64,000 bases of DNA from Strigamia acuminata (GCA_949358305.1 OX442314.1:56181369-56245368); one strand, 5' to 3'. Positions 21,100 through 32,007 are shown, numbered from the stretch's first letter. The notes: generated by a model not told the origin, from the sequence alone. Numbers and translations are program-made.

Positions 21100-21342
21100 G
21101 GCATAGAGTTTTCTTGTTATTCTTCTTGGTTGCATACTGCTTTTACATGCTGCACAATTTCATTTGCCCTTGGGAACTCTCTTAACATGTTCACATTTTT
21201 TATGAAACCATTCAACTTTACATGAGCTGTTATCACAGCCAATCAATATACCACCCATGTCTTTCTGGCAAGTACACCACAATTTGTCACCAACCCCGCA
21301 CTGGTGATGAAGTATTTGCCAGTAGTGATGGTGAATTATCAA
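21100..21342 (-). pseudogene. PHD-finger protein remnant in X1
   Basis: The reading has the C4HC3 spacing of an ING-like PHD finger: WCTCQKD, GCDNSSC, EWFHKKC, then NCAAC. Such fingers read histone H3 tails in the nucleus and also occur in some transposon proteins. The conserved Trp between KGK and NCAAC is a TGA stop here, whereas X2 still has TGG, so this copy is truncated just before the last Cys pair. The flanking upstream exon is out of frame. Confidence 0.75.
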
Positions 21343-21568
21343 TTAATGTGGATCGGGTATCGGTCAATTTGGGCGGTGGGGAACCAGTCAAAACAGGCAG
21401 TGTTTTTGGTGGATTTGTGTACAAGTGGCCCAGAAGTTCAGGCTGAATTGTCATTCAGTTTTTGAAAGTAATCGGAATAATTGTTAGCCATTAGAAAGTT
21501 TAAAAAAGGTACGAAAAAAAACTACGGTGCAGCAGGTGTGTCCATAAGAAGCTTTGGTGCCAGATAAA

Positions 21569-22085
21569 CTACAAACAAACAAACAGTTTAAAGGAACAAA
21601 CGATTAAACGAACAAAATATTCTAAAAATTGAAGGAGAACTATGCCGTTGGCGCTGCGTTCGATAATGACCCACGATAGCGGCCGAGGAACTGGTGACAA
21701 TCGCCGAACCCATAACAAATTATGCAGAAGCGATAGACGACGTCGTCTCGGATGGATGTTCGAATGTCCGACCACCCATGCGCTAGCGGTGTAGGGCGAT
21801 TCCGAGCGAGCCAAGCGTTGCGTTGAAATTCGTCGGTCCACACCGGTGGCAACCACGGTGGGTTACTTGGCGTGTAGCGTCTCGGCCCGAAGAATACAGA
21901 ATTGCCAAATTCTCCCGGTTGCACATAGATGGTCTGCGACGACCTCGTCGAGGGTGGTGATCGTGATGGGCCCCTCGTACCCGGCCATTGAACCCCAATT
22001 GGGGTTATTTTCGTTCTCCGTCGAATTAATCTCGGCGTTGACGAGCGAGAACATGGCGACGAATCCCGCGCCTCTCCATGCGGCC
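21569..22085 (-). pseudogene. Unrecognised X-family protein (frameshifted)
   Basis: The minus strand starts MAAWRGAGFVAMFSLVNAE near 22085, continues to MAGYEGPITIT, then shifts frame near 21915 and goes on with GPRRYTPSNPPWLPPVW, WTDEFQRNAWLARN and GWSDI to a stop at 21640 or 21569. X2 keeps the same two pieces (45253-45442 and 45015-45314) with the same shift, so either the family has a conserved frame change or the parent was already broken. No known domain is recognised. Confidence 0.5.
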
Positions 22086-22143
22086 ATGCGTGTTCGAGTA
22101 ATTGTGTGCATCTGCAAATTTGGATAATACTTGGTTATTTCAG

Positions 22144-22940
22144 CTATAGTTGGTGGACAAGGGTTAGGATGTGTTGCAGCAACGTCAGTTTCAACAGCGC
22201 CGTTGTGTTTGTCGTACGATCAATCTTAATTTTCATTAACACGTCTATAATGGCATCTTGTTGGTCTCCTGCTTTTGCCCTTTCTTTCGCCTCCACAGCT
22301 TTCATCATTAGGCGATGAGCATCCACGTAAGGATGGATCTTGCTAATTATATCGTCCAATTGTTTCATAAGTTAATCTCAGAACGGCACTTGCTGTTTGA
22401 TTTTCGACTCATGCGAAGCCTCAACGCGTCTGCTGCATCGTAAATATACAGTTGCGCGAATGCTGGCGTGTAATTTATAGTGGTGTTCAGTACCGACGGG
22501 CCGTGATAAATCTGGCCGTGGATCTTGTAACAGTAAATGCCAAGTAATTGCTCTTGTCTGGCCGCAACCTGGACGCAAACGAAAGGGCACTGTTGTATCT
22601 TCGAATGCACTTGCGAAAGTGCAGAGACTTCTCGTCGATGTCCGTCAACACGATTTGCTTCTTGTTGAGAATGAATTTGCTGCTGCAATAATCTCTCATC
22701 GTTTGCAAGCTGAGCACGATTTTTTTTTAACTTGTTGCACTTGGGTTAGCTGCAACTCATCGTTTCCGAGCTGGGTACGGTTTGTTTTAACTTGTTTATT
22801 ATCAATTAGCTGCAGCTGCAATTTGGCATTGCCACTAGGCTGGGCACGCTTATTTAGTTTTCGCAAAGCGTCTTTTTGTCGAATCTCAGCAGACAATTCA
22901 GCACGTGGTATGTATTTATTATATTTGAATGAGAACAAAT
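22144..22940 (-). pseudogene. Helitron Rep region remnant
   Basis: The reading order on the minus strand is: an Arg/Lys-rich linker with three degenerate QLxxxxxVK(T/K)x repeats (22938-22700), the block FRKCIRRYNSALSFAS (near 22610), then after a frame change YCYKIHGQIYHGPS and FAQLYIYDAADALRLRM (22365-22540), then LMKQLDDIISKIHPYVDAHR (22368 leftwards). These match the Helitron-like N-terminal domain that precedes the HUH replication nuclease. The catalytic HUH and helicase parts are absent. At least two frameshifts mark it as dead. Helitrons move by rolling-circle replication. Confidence 0.7.
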
Positions 22941-23109
22941 GGGATTTACTTCTGGATTAAAATTGATACATCACTGGATACATGAGATGCGAACAAATAA
23001 AGAATGAAACCAAAGAGTGACCACGGCAAATATAGCTGCGTGTCACCACGTGACTACAAAAAACAAAACTACACTAATATTACTAACACCATCAATTGTT
23101 GATTTTCTA

Positions 23110-23753
23110 CATTAAAATAATAATTCCCAACAGTATTTACGTTTAGGTTTAGTATTTAATACAGGTGGAGGTGAAATTGCATTTTCCATTTCTTGTAATT
23201 CACATGCAGGACGTGTAGATTCAATTCTTTGCAATTTACTTGCCAGATTTTCGCTATCAATTTCCTGTAGTGCACATTCCTGTATCACATTCAATAACGG
23301 AAGCTTGACCATTTGCTGCAGGCGCGCCACCTTTATCACACGAATGAGAATCAGCAAAGTAGAACTTATCATCAATGCACATCACAGCAAAAGATTTAGA
23401 ATTAGCGATCAGGATGCCACAGCTATGATTCTCAAAAGGTTTATTAAGACCTTACATTAGTGTTTTCCAAAGTCAGCAGTCGCTTGTCGATCATTCAGCA
23501 AACCAAAAATGGTAATAATGTCATCAAAATTAATGGCAAACGAATTTTCAAAAGCTGAAATGTTATGGCGGATCACCTCAAAGTTGCCAACATTCAAGTA
23601 ACCAGTTTCTGGAATTACAACACCTTTAGATTGCGATGACATGCGAATCGTTTTATACAATTCATCGCCAGCTATAAGTACATCATTGTGGACATTGTCA
23701 TTCCAGTGAGAAGGTGCAATCACTTGAGCTTTTAGGATTGCTGACAATGCCAT
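23110..23753 (-). pseudogene. Cysteine-peptidase-like remnant near the Helitron piece
   Basis: The first reading (23457-23753) begins MALSAILKAQVI and includes ILKAQVIAPSHWNDNV and LIAGDELYKTI. After a stop it continues as GILIANSKSFAVMCIDDKFY followed by ADSHSCDKGG near 23350. The DSH motif and its setting resemble OTU or viral-type deubiquitinase-like domains that accompany Helentron and other large transposons. The catalytic Cys would be upstream and is not seen. It lies on the same strand, upstream of the Rep remnant, consistent with one decayed element. The family assignment is from memory and tentative. Confidence 0.45.
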
Positions 23754-23796
23754 TGCAGCGCACTGTTTATTGACATAAATTTTATTGAAGATAGCA

Positions 23797-24093
23797 TCAT
23801 TGCCTTGATGCCAAGATGCTCTGTTTCTGGCGCCACCAAAAGACCGTGAACAATGGCGTCAGAAGGCGGGAAAAATGCCGGCGCGGTCCGCCCGATCCGT
23901 CTTCGAGGTCCACGAACGACGACACGGACCGTTTCGAGACCTTAACGTTTGCACCGGACATCAGCTTGGCCACTCTAATGGCCTGAACGTGGCTCACTTG
24001 GCGATAGAAAAGCTCACGCTCCAGAGCGAATTCAACTGGCATGGCGAGGCCTAACTCGAACGAAATGCGATAGCGCGCGCGCGGCCTGTTCAA
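23797..24093 (-). CDS. Short open frame, unrecognised
   Basis: 98 codons, Arg-rich, from MNRPRARYRISFELG to a stop at 23797. It lies upstream of the peptidase-like remnant on the same strand. No domain or homologue in the window is evident. It may be an exon piece or chance. Confidence 0.2.
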   Translation of the reverse strand: MNRPRARYRISFELGLAMPVEFALERELFYRQVSHVQAIRVAKLMSGANVKVSKRSVSSFVDLEDGSGGPRRHFSRLLTPLFTVFWWRQKQSILASRQ

Positions 24094-24099
24094 AAAGAA

Positions 24100-27000
24100 C
24101 GAAAACGAGACATAAAAAAAACGATCTTTTTACTTCAAACTGTAAAAACCAACTCTACCAAACAATATAACTCTGCATAGTTCACGAGCAAAAAGTCTCA
24201 TAAACAATAAACCCTCAATAAAAGCTTGTAAACAATACTTAAAGATAAATACAAACTTCATCTCCTTAACACCAGGCGACTCTCACAGGAGACGGGGCCG
24301 AAGCTACATCAAAACAGAGCAATAACCGATTACGGCCATCGATTGACGTGTAAACGGTCACGAAACGATCTACGTTGACAACACGAACAAAGACACAACA
24401 TTCCCTTTTGGCTCAGCAGTGCAGCCAACCAAACTGACGTCCAATACAACGTTTAAAAGACGCGGGAAACGAGGCTCTAACACGATACAAGACACTTATT
24501 CGCTACTCAGACACTATAAAACTGGAAACCACGAAAACTCAACACATAAGTAAAATCCGACAAACTGGTAAGGAAATAACCGCTAAACCAGAATTACAGT
24601 TGCGCTCGCAACAGCGCTCCCGCGCGAGAAATGAGGACGCAAACCTTTAAAACCCTGCCAACCAAAACCGAAGAATGCACCCAACGTCGTTGTCCAGCGC
24701 CAGTCCCTAAAAGCTAACATCTCCCAGCGCGAAGATAAAGCCGCTCATAAACCAACACAGGCAAAACACACGACTCGCAAGACAGACATCCAATCTGTCC
24801 TCTATGACAAGAACGTAATGAGAAAAGAGAAAAGAAACTTGCACCAGTCTGACGAAGACCAAATACCGTTAGGAATCGGTTACCAACGACACTGCAGCGC
24901 ACTTAAAACAGCGCAAGGAAAATCCCTACCCTCACAAACCAAGAAGAAAGGACAACAAGCAAAGCATTGAAAAACTTAAACAAGGGGAGCAAGTGCGTTG
25001 GCTCAGACCGGCTGACTGACCAACCACCCGGCGCCCGAACTAAGAAACCCAACACTAACTAGAAAAAGACAAAACTTACAAAAGAACCTGTGAGCACACT
25101 CCGTCCTTCGGGACGCGAGCGAACATCCTAGACTAACCATACTTGAAGCGATAAAACATCTAGCTTAAGACTGATTCGCATCTCAGCTACTCAGCTGTGC
25201 CCGTCCACTGCAGCGCTTGGCGCTCAAGGACTAAACACACAGTACCTATGCTTCTGGTTTCTTTACCAGCGAGAACCCCTCAGAAGCAAACCGCAAAAAC
25301 GGGACTTGCCCAGTGGGCGGTGCGGATCGGCTGCCATTAAACTCGAGCACCGACAGAAGCCGCACACCTTCCCAACCTCTAACCCACTTGCAAACAAATC
25401 GTACACAATCTTGACGCTTGAACAACTGGTGATTAACTTAAACCCCAGATACATTCACTTAAAGATTCTTAACAAATAGAGAAAAAGAGAAGACATTAAT
25501 AAGAAAAGCCACCTGAGAAGGTAAAAAACAAAGAGAAGGAGGTACAGCAACCTAGCAGAGAAGTCCCGAAGCCAACCCCGTCATCGGCGACGTGCACTTC
25601 GTCGAAAAAACTGGGCCCGCCATAAAACCACCCACCCAATTAACCATCCTCCAAGTCTCGTTAAGAAACCTTCCCCAAGTCCTTAAACATTTAACCAGAA
25701 GACGTGAACTATTAAGTTCCATTCATGATTATTGATCATTTTTTTTCTAAGATGGGAACCCTGCTGACTTATTCCGCCAATAACCCATCCGCAAGGAATT
25801 CCTCCCCACAAGAGAAAGTAAAAAAAGAAGCTCTGAACCAACTGGTCACTCCGTGGTGACGACCAAAGCCGTAGGTCTTATCCCCTAGGGCCACTAAGGA
25901 TATAGAATGGAAGATCTACCACGACCTTGTCCACCAGAAATGCAACCATTAACCCTAACGGTTGAGAGACTATTGTTCTTCTCAGTTTTCCTCATCCCAC
26001 AAAAGACTAAGTTATATGATTGTAAGAAAGATAGAAGGAGATGCTTTTCTATAGCTGAAGATATAATAATGATAAGCGAAGAACAGACCACCAATTCCAG
26101 AAGATCCCTTCTTCTTACGGCACGTGCATGGTCAACGACCTGCAGTCCTTGTCCGAGAGTATACCCAGCGCAAAACCTAATCATCAACTGAGCGCGTTCT
26201 CCCAGATGTACCGGACAGCCTTGCCAAACTAATTACATTGCCGACACATTCTTTAGCACACTGACCCGGAGTCCTATCATTTACAAAGCCTCAGATCGAC
26301 ATTCCTAGCCCAGGGACGTCTGAATGCCTTGAGCATGAAAACGGCGGACATCGTCACCATTTGTCCAAGTAGGATCGTCAACTGCAGTAAGAGCTGCCAG
26401 CGCTTAGCGATGACCATTGCTTCACATCACTAGCGAGTACCTCCGACCTTAGCTGGTGAAAGGAAAAACATCCAATTCTTCAATCAAAACGAGTAAAAAA
26501 GAGAAAACAGCAAACCCACACCTGAACGGAACACGTCACGCTCGTCTAATCGTGGCGTGTCTGGTTCCAAATCCAGGAGCCCTAAAATTGGGAACCACTT
26601 GCATTTGTTTAGAAGAGAAAGAGAGGATGTTGGAATTCGAAAAGATTGGGAATACTCGGATGAAAAGAAATGAAAAGGTTTATTTGCGTGAGATACACGA
26701 CATACAGTCTCGGCCCTTTTTCGGAAGTGACCGGAAATCGTTCTCGTGCCGTAATACGTCGCAAGTCGAAAATACACCCAACTCCCCCTAGTGGTGGGAG
26801 ACCCTCATTCGGGATTTCAAGCACATTGCGCCTGGTGACACAAAATGACAACAGAGGAAACTCACACCTATCGATACATGACCAAAGCGTCTCGACCTGC
26901 TACCCAAGGGACTCCGCAATTTGATTACAACTCACCAACATTGACCAGTTGTGCGTATTGACGCACGTAGAACTATTCAAGAAACCTAATAACTAGGAAA

Positions 27001-28200
27001 AAAGACGCATTTCTATCTGCCAGCCAACTTTGCGCCGACTGCAGTATTCGTATGTAGAGAGAAAGAGATATCACTCCCGAAAAACCGTTGTGGGAATCGA
27101 GAGACTTAGGGAGCCCTCATTGGCTCTCCACGCCGTCTTATATCGTGAGCTGAAACTTTATGTTTAAAAAGTTAACCGGCGGGAACCAAGGGCGAGAAGC
27201 CCATCAAAAAATCTAAGAACAAAGACGAACACGAATTGATTCGTGCAAACACACTAGGCCCTGCGAGCCTCGACAAGGGAAATGCTAAATCGGTCCCGGA
27301 AAGGACGTCTCCACTTCCGACAAGAGCGTGCAAAATCCCGGCACTTTTCGTCCAGTTTGTGAGACCAGGCGAACTAAACTCCGCAATTGAACGGCCCTGC
27401 TCATCAAGTGTCACTTACAAGCACGCGATCAACCGAGAACATATTAAAATCTAATTCTTACGAGACGTGCTGGTTGAGAACGAACCACACACGAAGGCGA
27501 AATGGTTCTAGAAAACCATGCCCACTCAATTCACTTTTTTTTTTTATCTAAATGAGGAAAAATTAGCGGTGACAAACAGCTAAAAATTCAATGTTCCGAA
27601 CAAGGGACCTTATACCTGGATGTTTGGCCATCCTAAGCGTTTCAGGCCCACCTCAAATATTGAACAACACGCGAGTATTACGAGATATGTGCGCCCTTCG
27701 TAAGGCCAGAACAACCCCTGAACCAAGAAAACATTCACGCCCAAACTTACGGCGAACTTTAACCGCCTCGCTGACCCCGGCCCAAAAACTCGAGCGACAA
27801 TGAACAACGGAAATTCCCAACCGTCTACGTTTCGAGCTGTGAACTCAAACCCACTAAATCCCCGAAAAGAACAAGCCCTTTATAGAAGACAGGACTTTCT
27901 TACATGACAAGACAAAACAAGATTTTATCTGACTAATACGGAAAAACGATTTGATCGTCTCAAATTGAAAGAGCGCGTTCCGTGCAAAATCAGCATCAAT
28001 ATGACAAGAACACATAAGGTGGGGACAACTTGATTCCCCTTCCAAAAAAAACGGAGTGAAGCTGAAGGCTCCCTGACCCCTTTCTCGCCTTGACCGGGAC
28101 GACAATTCAAGTCGAACCATGTGAACGTCCGCTATGTTGGATATGTTGAATCGTAGTGGAAAGTAGTGTAAATTCAATAAGTCCGCAGTGGTGTGGAATA
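24100..28200. other. 4.1 kb A/C-rich stretch without recognisable genes
   Basis: The plus strand is visibly richer in A than T and in C than G through most of this interval, unlike its neighbours. The longest frames are about 110-120 codons and look random. No LTR, inverted repeat, tRNA or rRNA was recognised. The strand asymmetry could mark a decayed retroelement transcribed rightward, but that is a guess. Confidence 0.4.
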
Positions 28201-28440
28201 ACTCCGTTTGTGGAAATAAATACACGAGATGTTAAGTGAATCAAAGCAGAACATAAAGTGAGTTTATTCTGATGTCATGTGACCGCCTTGGGTATACAAT
28301 GCCACCTGTTGGCATGACATAGCAATAGTACACTGAAGTGATTGCAAATACATGCAATGTTAAATGCGAACACGAATGAATACAATGAACAAAGTAAGAA
28401 CAATGTCGATTGATAATACGATACAATTATAGAGGGGCTA
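28200..28440 (-). repeat. LTR fragment, minus orientation
   Basis: The minus strand shares spaced blocks with the plus strand at 29620-29860: TGTATCGTATTATC, AGGTGGCA-(T/C)-TGTATACC, a GGTCA...TGA block, and CAGAATAAACTCACTTTAT. AATAAA is a likely poly(A) signal. The two copies point towards each other's opposite strands. No element body belonging to them was found. Confidence 0.5.
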
Positions 28441-28769
28441 ATAAACATAATTAGCTAACAGGATAACATGTTGGATAACGGTATGTTGGATAATAATTGG
28501 GGGAAAATCAGTTGGGGGAAAACTAATTTATTAGGGGGCTCAAACGTTAGGGGAGTACCGAACTTTAATTGGGGGTGTTTTGAGCGGGGACAAATTAAAT
28601 CATTCTTGGGGGGTAAATGAGCCAAAAATGGGGGGGGGGAATAATTTGTCGCCTTAAAACAATTGAATATCGTTGATGATGTTACATTGGCCCAAGCTTC
28701 ATAAAGCTTCATAATCAAAATGAAGTAATGAAAGTATATTATAAAAAATAGGTATAGGTTGTACGTTTC

Positions 28770-29200
28770 GTTCAGAACAGAGGTCATGAACGTTTAAGTA
28801 GAAATCTGGGGGCTCATGGACGGCGCCGGTTTGTTTATACAGCCGGCAAGTCAAACCCCATGATGATATAATGAATCTTCGTGTCTTCCGCATCGTCGAT
28901 TGGATATCTGTGTGCACAAAGAAGGCGTTGATGTAGAATATAATCGGATCTGGTGCCTTCTTTGATCGATCTGTGCATCCAACGGAAAAAGGATTTTCCA
29001 TGGTCATCAAGACCGGCCATGAATGTTTGAGTTTCTGAGAGCATTTGTAGGTTCGGATAATGATTGGTTATTCGACGACATATTAATCTCTCGAACGGTG
29101 GCGTAGTAAGAGGAGGAGGAGCAGGAGACGACGGGGGAAGGAGTAGTCGATGGGGCGGAGTTCGTCCTCGTTCGGTAGAAGTTTGTTTTGTGCACAATCT
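28770..29200 (-). pseudogene. ORF3 C-terminal fragment (copy C)
   Basis: The reading at 28835-29197 matches the C-terminal block of element B ORF3: GKSFFRWMHRSIKEG beside GKSVFIWLHNQIRK, and LHQRLLCAHR beside FHQRLLRAHR. After a frame change the piece YKQTGAVHEP continues the match to HERTRAPHEP. Only this end of the gene is present, joined on its upstream side to an LTR piece, so copy C is a rearranged remnant. It shows that the ORF3 C-terminal block is conserved in a third lineage. Confidence 0.7.
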
Positions 29201-29247
29201 GAGGGGATTCGTTCACGATCGTAGAGGGTTTGTTCACGATCGTAGAG

Positions 29248-29500
29248 TGTCGCGCTTCTACCTTCTCTTCGCTAACTCGTGGATGATTCACTTACTTGTA
29301 TCAACTTACCGTTCAAAACGAGCGGTTACCCAAAGAAATGACAAAATTGCAAATATATAAAATGGTAAATTGTATAACAGGTTTATTCAACCGAAAATAC
29401 TGGTAAAAATAAGAATGGGAATGATTGAAATAAAGAGCTGGTTGAACTCGGGCGAAGTTATCCTTTGTTGGTCTCGTTCCAAGATGGCGTCCTCGTTTTT
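29248..29500 (-). repeat. Partial LTR related to Gypsy A and B (copy C)
   Basis: It starts TGTCGCGCTTCTACC and keeps GAGCGGTTACCCAAAGAAATGA and CCAAGATGGCGTCCTCG, as in the element B LTR at 46747. Similarity stops near 29500, where a 20-base block (GTAGACTATCCAGATGATA preceded by C) begins that recurs near 29912. Confidence 0.7.
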
Positions 29501-29619
29501 ACAGCGTAGACTATCCAGATGATAACTAAGCCTGCTATTTTTGCGGACTAAAAACATTGAAATTGCAGGCGGAAAGTGGATCAAAAAACTGCCATTTTGC
29601 GGACGTATTGCGTGTTAGA

Positions 29620-29860
29620 ATATTACATGTGTTTGCCAATTGCTGTGTATATTTAACTGTATCGTATTATCTTTGTTCGGTGTATTGCTTTAATCCTTAG
29701 CCGTGTGTGTTACGGCATTTGTTTACATTTATACTTTGTATTTCATCCACAAGGTGGCACTGTATACCTGTGGGTCATGTGATTGCAGAGAATAAATTCT
29801 CACTTATTGTTTTGCTTCTGACCAGTAAAGACTATGTGCTTCATTTCCAACTACTGATGA
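29620..29860 (+). repeat. LTR fragment, plus orientation
   Basis: Related to the minus-strand fragment at 28200-28440, with the same block order including AGGTGGCACTGTATACC and GAATAAATTCTCACTTAT. The remaining sequence up to 30300 shows no gene. Confidence 0.5.
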
Positions 29861-30305
29861 TTTTCCAAACCACTGTGAGTTTTTACACAAGCTTAATGCA
29901 TAAACGAACAAGCGTAGACTATCCAGATGATATTGATAACCTTTCGGTAGAAGGACTTGCGGATAGGGATGTGTCGGTGCCCTCTATTTGACTGCTCGAC
30001 GTGTCGAAATCAATATCGATTCTGTGTTTACTGTGGTTCGCCCAACTCGAAATTGTAAGTTCAAAGAATTAAATCTTTCTACGGTTGCTAGACAGCTGCA
30101 ATGTAAAATTTTAGCTATTTTATTCAGTTATTTGATTTAGTTATTTTATTAACTGTAATGTTATCTGGAACCTAGTTTCAGCAGATATTAGTTGCCGAAA
30201 TGTTGTTACTTGCTTTTCTATCAATGGACACAGCAAGTGAAACAACTTATTAAATGCTTCAGGTGATACACGTAAAAAACTGTTTAAAAACAATACAAAA
30301 TTAAG

Positions 30306-30500
30306 ATGTTTACAAAACAACTAGTTTTAATAATTTTAGTGTTTATAAATTCGAATCCGTCAGCTAACACTAATAAATCTGTGCCTCATCATGAGACAAA
30401 AATGATACGACTCAATTCATTCACAACTGAACATGTTCTAACATTTATTCATGCCGTTGCCAAAAGCAATCGTGATAACAATCACTCATGTACAATTTAG
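30306..30500 (+). CDS. Small open frame with a signal-peptide-like start, unrecognised
   Basis: 64 codons starting MFTKQLVLIILVFIN, a short basic then hydrophobic segment like a secretion signal, followed by a polar region. Protein-like sequence seems to continue after the stop (ASIGLLHSNSQL, then SIQENLTKCNI) with further stops, so it may be the 5' end of a decayed secreted or envelope-like protein. Chance cannot be excluded. The rest of 30500-30670 is AT-rich and empty. Confidence 0.2.
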   Translation: MFTKQLVLIILVFINSNPSANTNKSVPHHETKMIRLNSFTTEHVLTFIHAVAKSNRDNNHSCTI

Positions 30501-30672
30501 GATCAATTATTACAGGCGAGTATTGGATTATTACACTCTAATAGTCAATTAACAATCAATTAGTTGTGCTGGAACACAACATCACTCTCCCAGATTTTTG
30601 CGAGTATACAAGAAAATTTAACAAAATGTAATATAGGCGAAACAACAAATTTATAATTTAAACGACTCGACA

Positions 30673-32003
30673 TTACTTCGGATCAGTCTGCTCGTTTTCA
30701 TCATGCTTACGTGACTTTTTCTTGCGCTTCTTAGTAGTGGTGTGGACAAAATTTGGGTCTCGAAGTTGCTGCGGCGGCCATCTCTCTCGAGCGGGATAAC
30801 GACGCGGAGTAGGCGGGACATCCACTGGCTCGTCGGGCTCCTCACTCATCTCGCGTTCACTCGAGGAACCGCTACTGTCCGATGATAAGCGCAGAGGGGC
30901 ATCCGACAATTCACCACTCGGGCCAGGGGCCATGCCGTCAGCAGCAGGCGGCAGACCATCCGGCTCGAGGAGTACCTGAATAAGAATCGGAACCTCCAAA
31001 ACTGGAGGGATGTTCATTGGTGCAAGAATATCCACCGCGGGGAGCACTTCAGCCTGAATCGGCACGTGAGGCAGCAAACCCGGCAACAAGTCGTCAATCC
31101 GCTCCAAGCAGACGCTGAGTCGCCTCCTGTCCAGGGTCGTTCCTAGTAAATATCTGTGGTGAGGCGAGCATTAAAAATGCCGCCCCCCCCCCCCCCCAAA
31201 AAAAAAAAAAAAAAAAAAACCTATTTCTGAATACGTCCGAAAATATTTTTTTTTGGCCAGAATTGCCGCCCCTGTCAGTGTGCCGCCTGAGGCGGCCGCC
31301 TCTTTGCCTCATAGGTCGAAACGGCCCTGCTCCTGTCTAATACTTTCTTGCCCTCAACGATGACAACTGGAACATCCAGCTCCGCCGGAACATGGTCAAG
31401 GGCCAGCACATCATCTATAATTAAAGGTTGATTAACAATGTCAGGTATACCCGGCTCCTCCAAGGATGAAGACGAAGACGACGACTGCACGACTGCAGGC
31501 GCCGCCAAAAGCATCCATAATTCATCCGGTGGTAAACTTGGTATGGGCGTCTCGGGCTCGGTTGATTCAGTTCGATCGTTTTGCTCTGGAAAACTCACGT
31601 CTCGGACTGCAGGGGTAAATCCACCGGGTGTCACGCGCCGACGAAAATGATTGACATGGCGCACCTGTCTCAGGCCAGTTTCCTGGTCCATTATCTCGTA
31701 CGACACAACACCTTTCTTTGCAAGGATGGTGGCAGCCCTCCAAGCCTTTATAGTCGCTGGAAAGACCTTATACCATACCGGATCGTGAATTTTGAAACCC
31801 CTAACGCTCCCACCTGCCGTGTTGACCATTAACTCCTCAACATGGCTGACCGCTTGAAGTTGTATGTGCGTACGCAGAGGCCGCGCAAGGAAACGATGGG
31901 CCGGGGTTAACTCGTCCCTACCCCCACCGACGAGTGGAGGGCAAATAGCACTCGAGAGATGCGCGTGTCCAGGTCACCAATGGCGATCTTGGCCAGGCGT
32001 TCC
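30673..32003 (-). pseudogene. Integrase C-terminal part of Gypsy E
   Basis: From 32003 leftward the readings include IGDLDTRISRVLF, a frame change, LTPAHRFLARPL, then VNTAGGSVRGFKIHDPVW and SYEIMDQETGLRQVRHVNHF, the usual sequence after the integrase core in Gypsy elements. A Ser/Pro/acidic tail follows, interrupted by the MITE at 31132-31329, then an acidic to basic end with PRRYPARERWPPQQL and a Lys-rich terminus. The stop is at 30673. Frame changes and insertions make it non-functional. Confidence 0.75.
31132..31329. mobile_element. hAT-type MITE
   Basis: 198 bases with imperfect inverted ends (CAGGGTCGTTCCTA on the left, CAGGGCCGTTTCGA as complement of the right), flanked by an exact 8-base duplication CTCCTGTC (31124-31131 and 31330-31337). 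It holds a C15 run followed by an A22 run and the palindrome GAGGCGGCCGCCTC. It has no coding capacity, so it would have been moved by a hAT transposase in trans. Confidence 0.92.
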
Positions 32004-32007
32004 TTAA

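Larger units (their letters stand above)
16846..22140 (-). repeat. Repeat copy X1 (PHD-bearing repeat family)
   Basis: Long blocks match 42328-46022 (X2) in the same order and orientation: 17000-18830, 21090-21470 and 21490-22140 against 42400-44190, 44195-44560 and 44570-46020. X1 has about 2.2 kb (roughly 18830-21090) that X2 lacks. The right edge common to both is a stretch ending TTATTTCAG(C/T)TATAG. Coding traces are all on the minus strand. No LTR or clear terminal inverted repeat was found, so the class of element, or a segmental duplication, is open. Confidence 0.8.

Noticed and set aside
24714-27454. Short frames of 60-110 codons in the A/C-rich interval
   Set aside because: No protein-like composition, no neighbours in frame, and no repeats of the readings elsewhere.
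29707-29991. 94-codon plus-strand frame as a gene
   Set aside because: It starts within an LTR-like fragment and has no recognisable domain; the C-terminal SVDYPDDIDNL part overlaps a direct repeat also seen at 29502.
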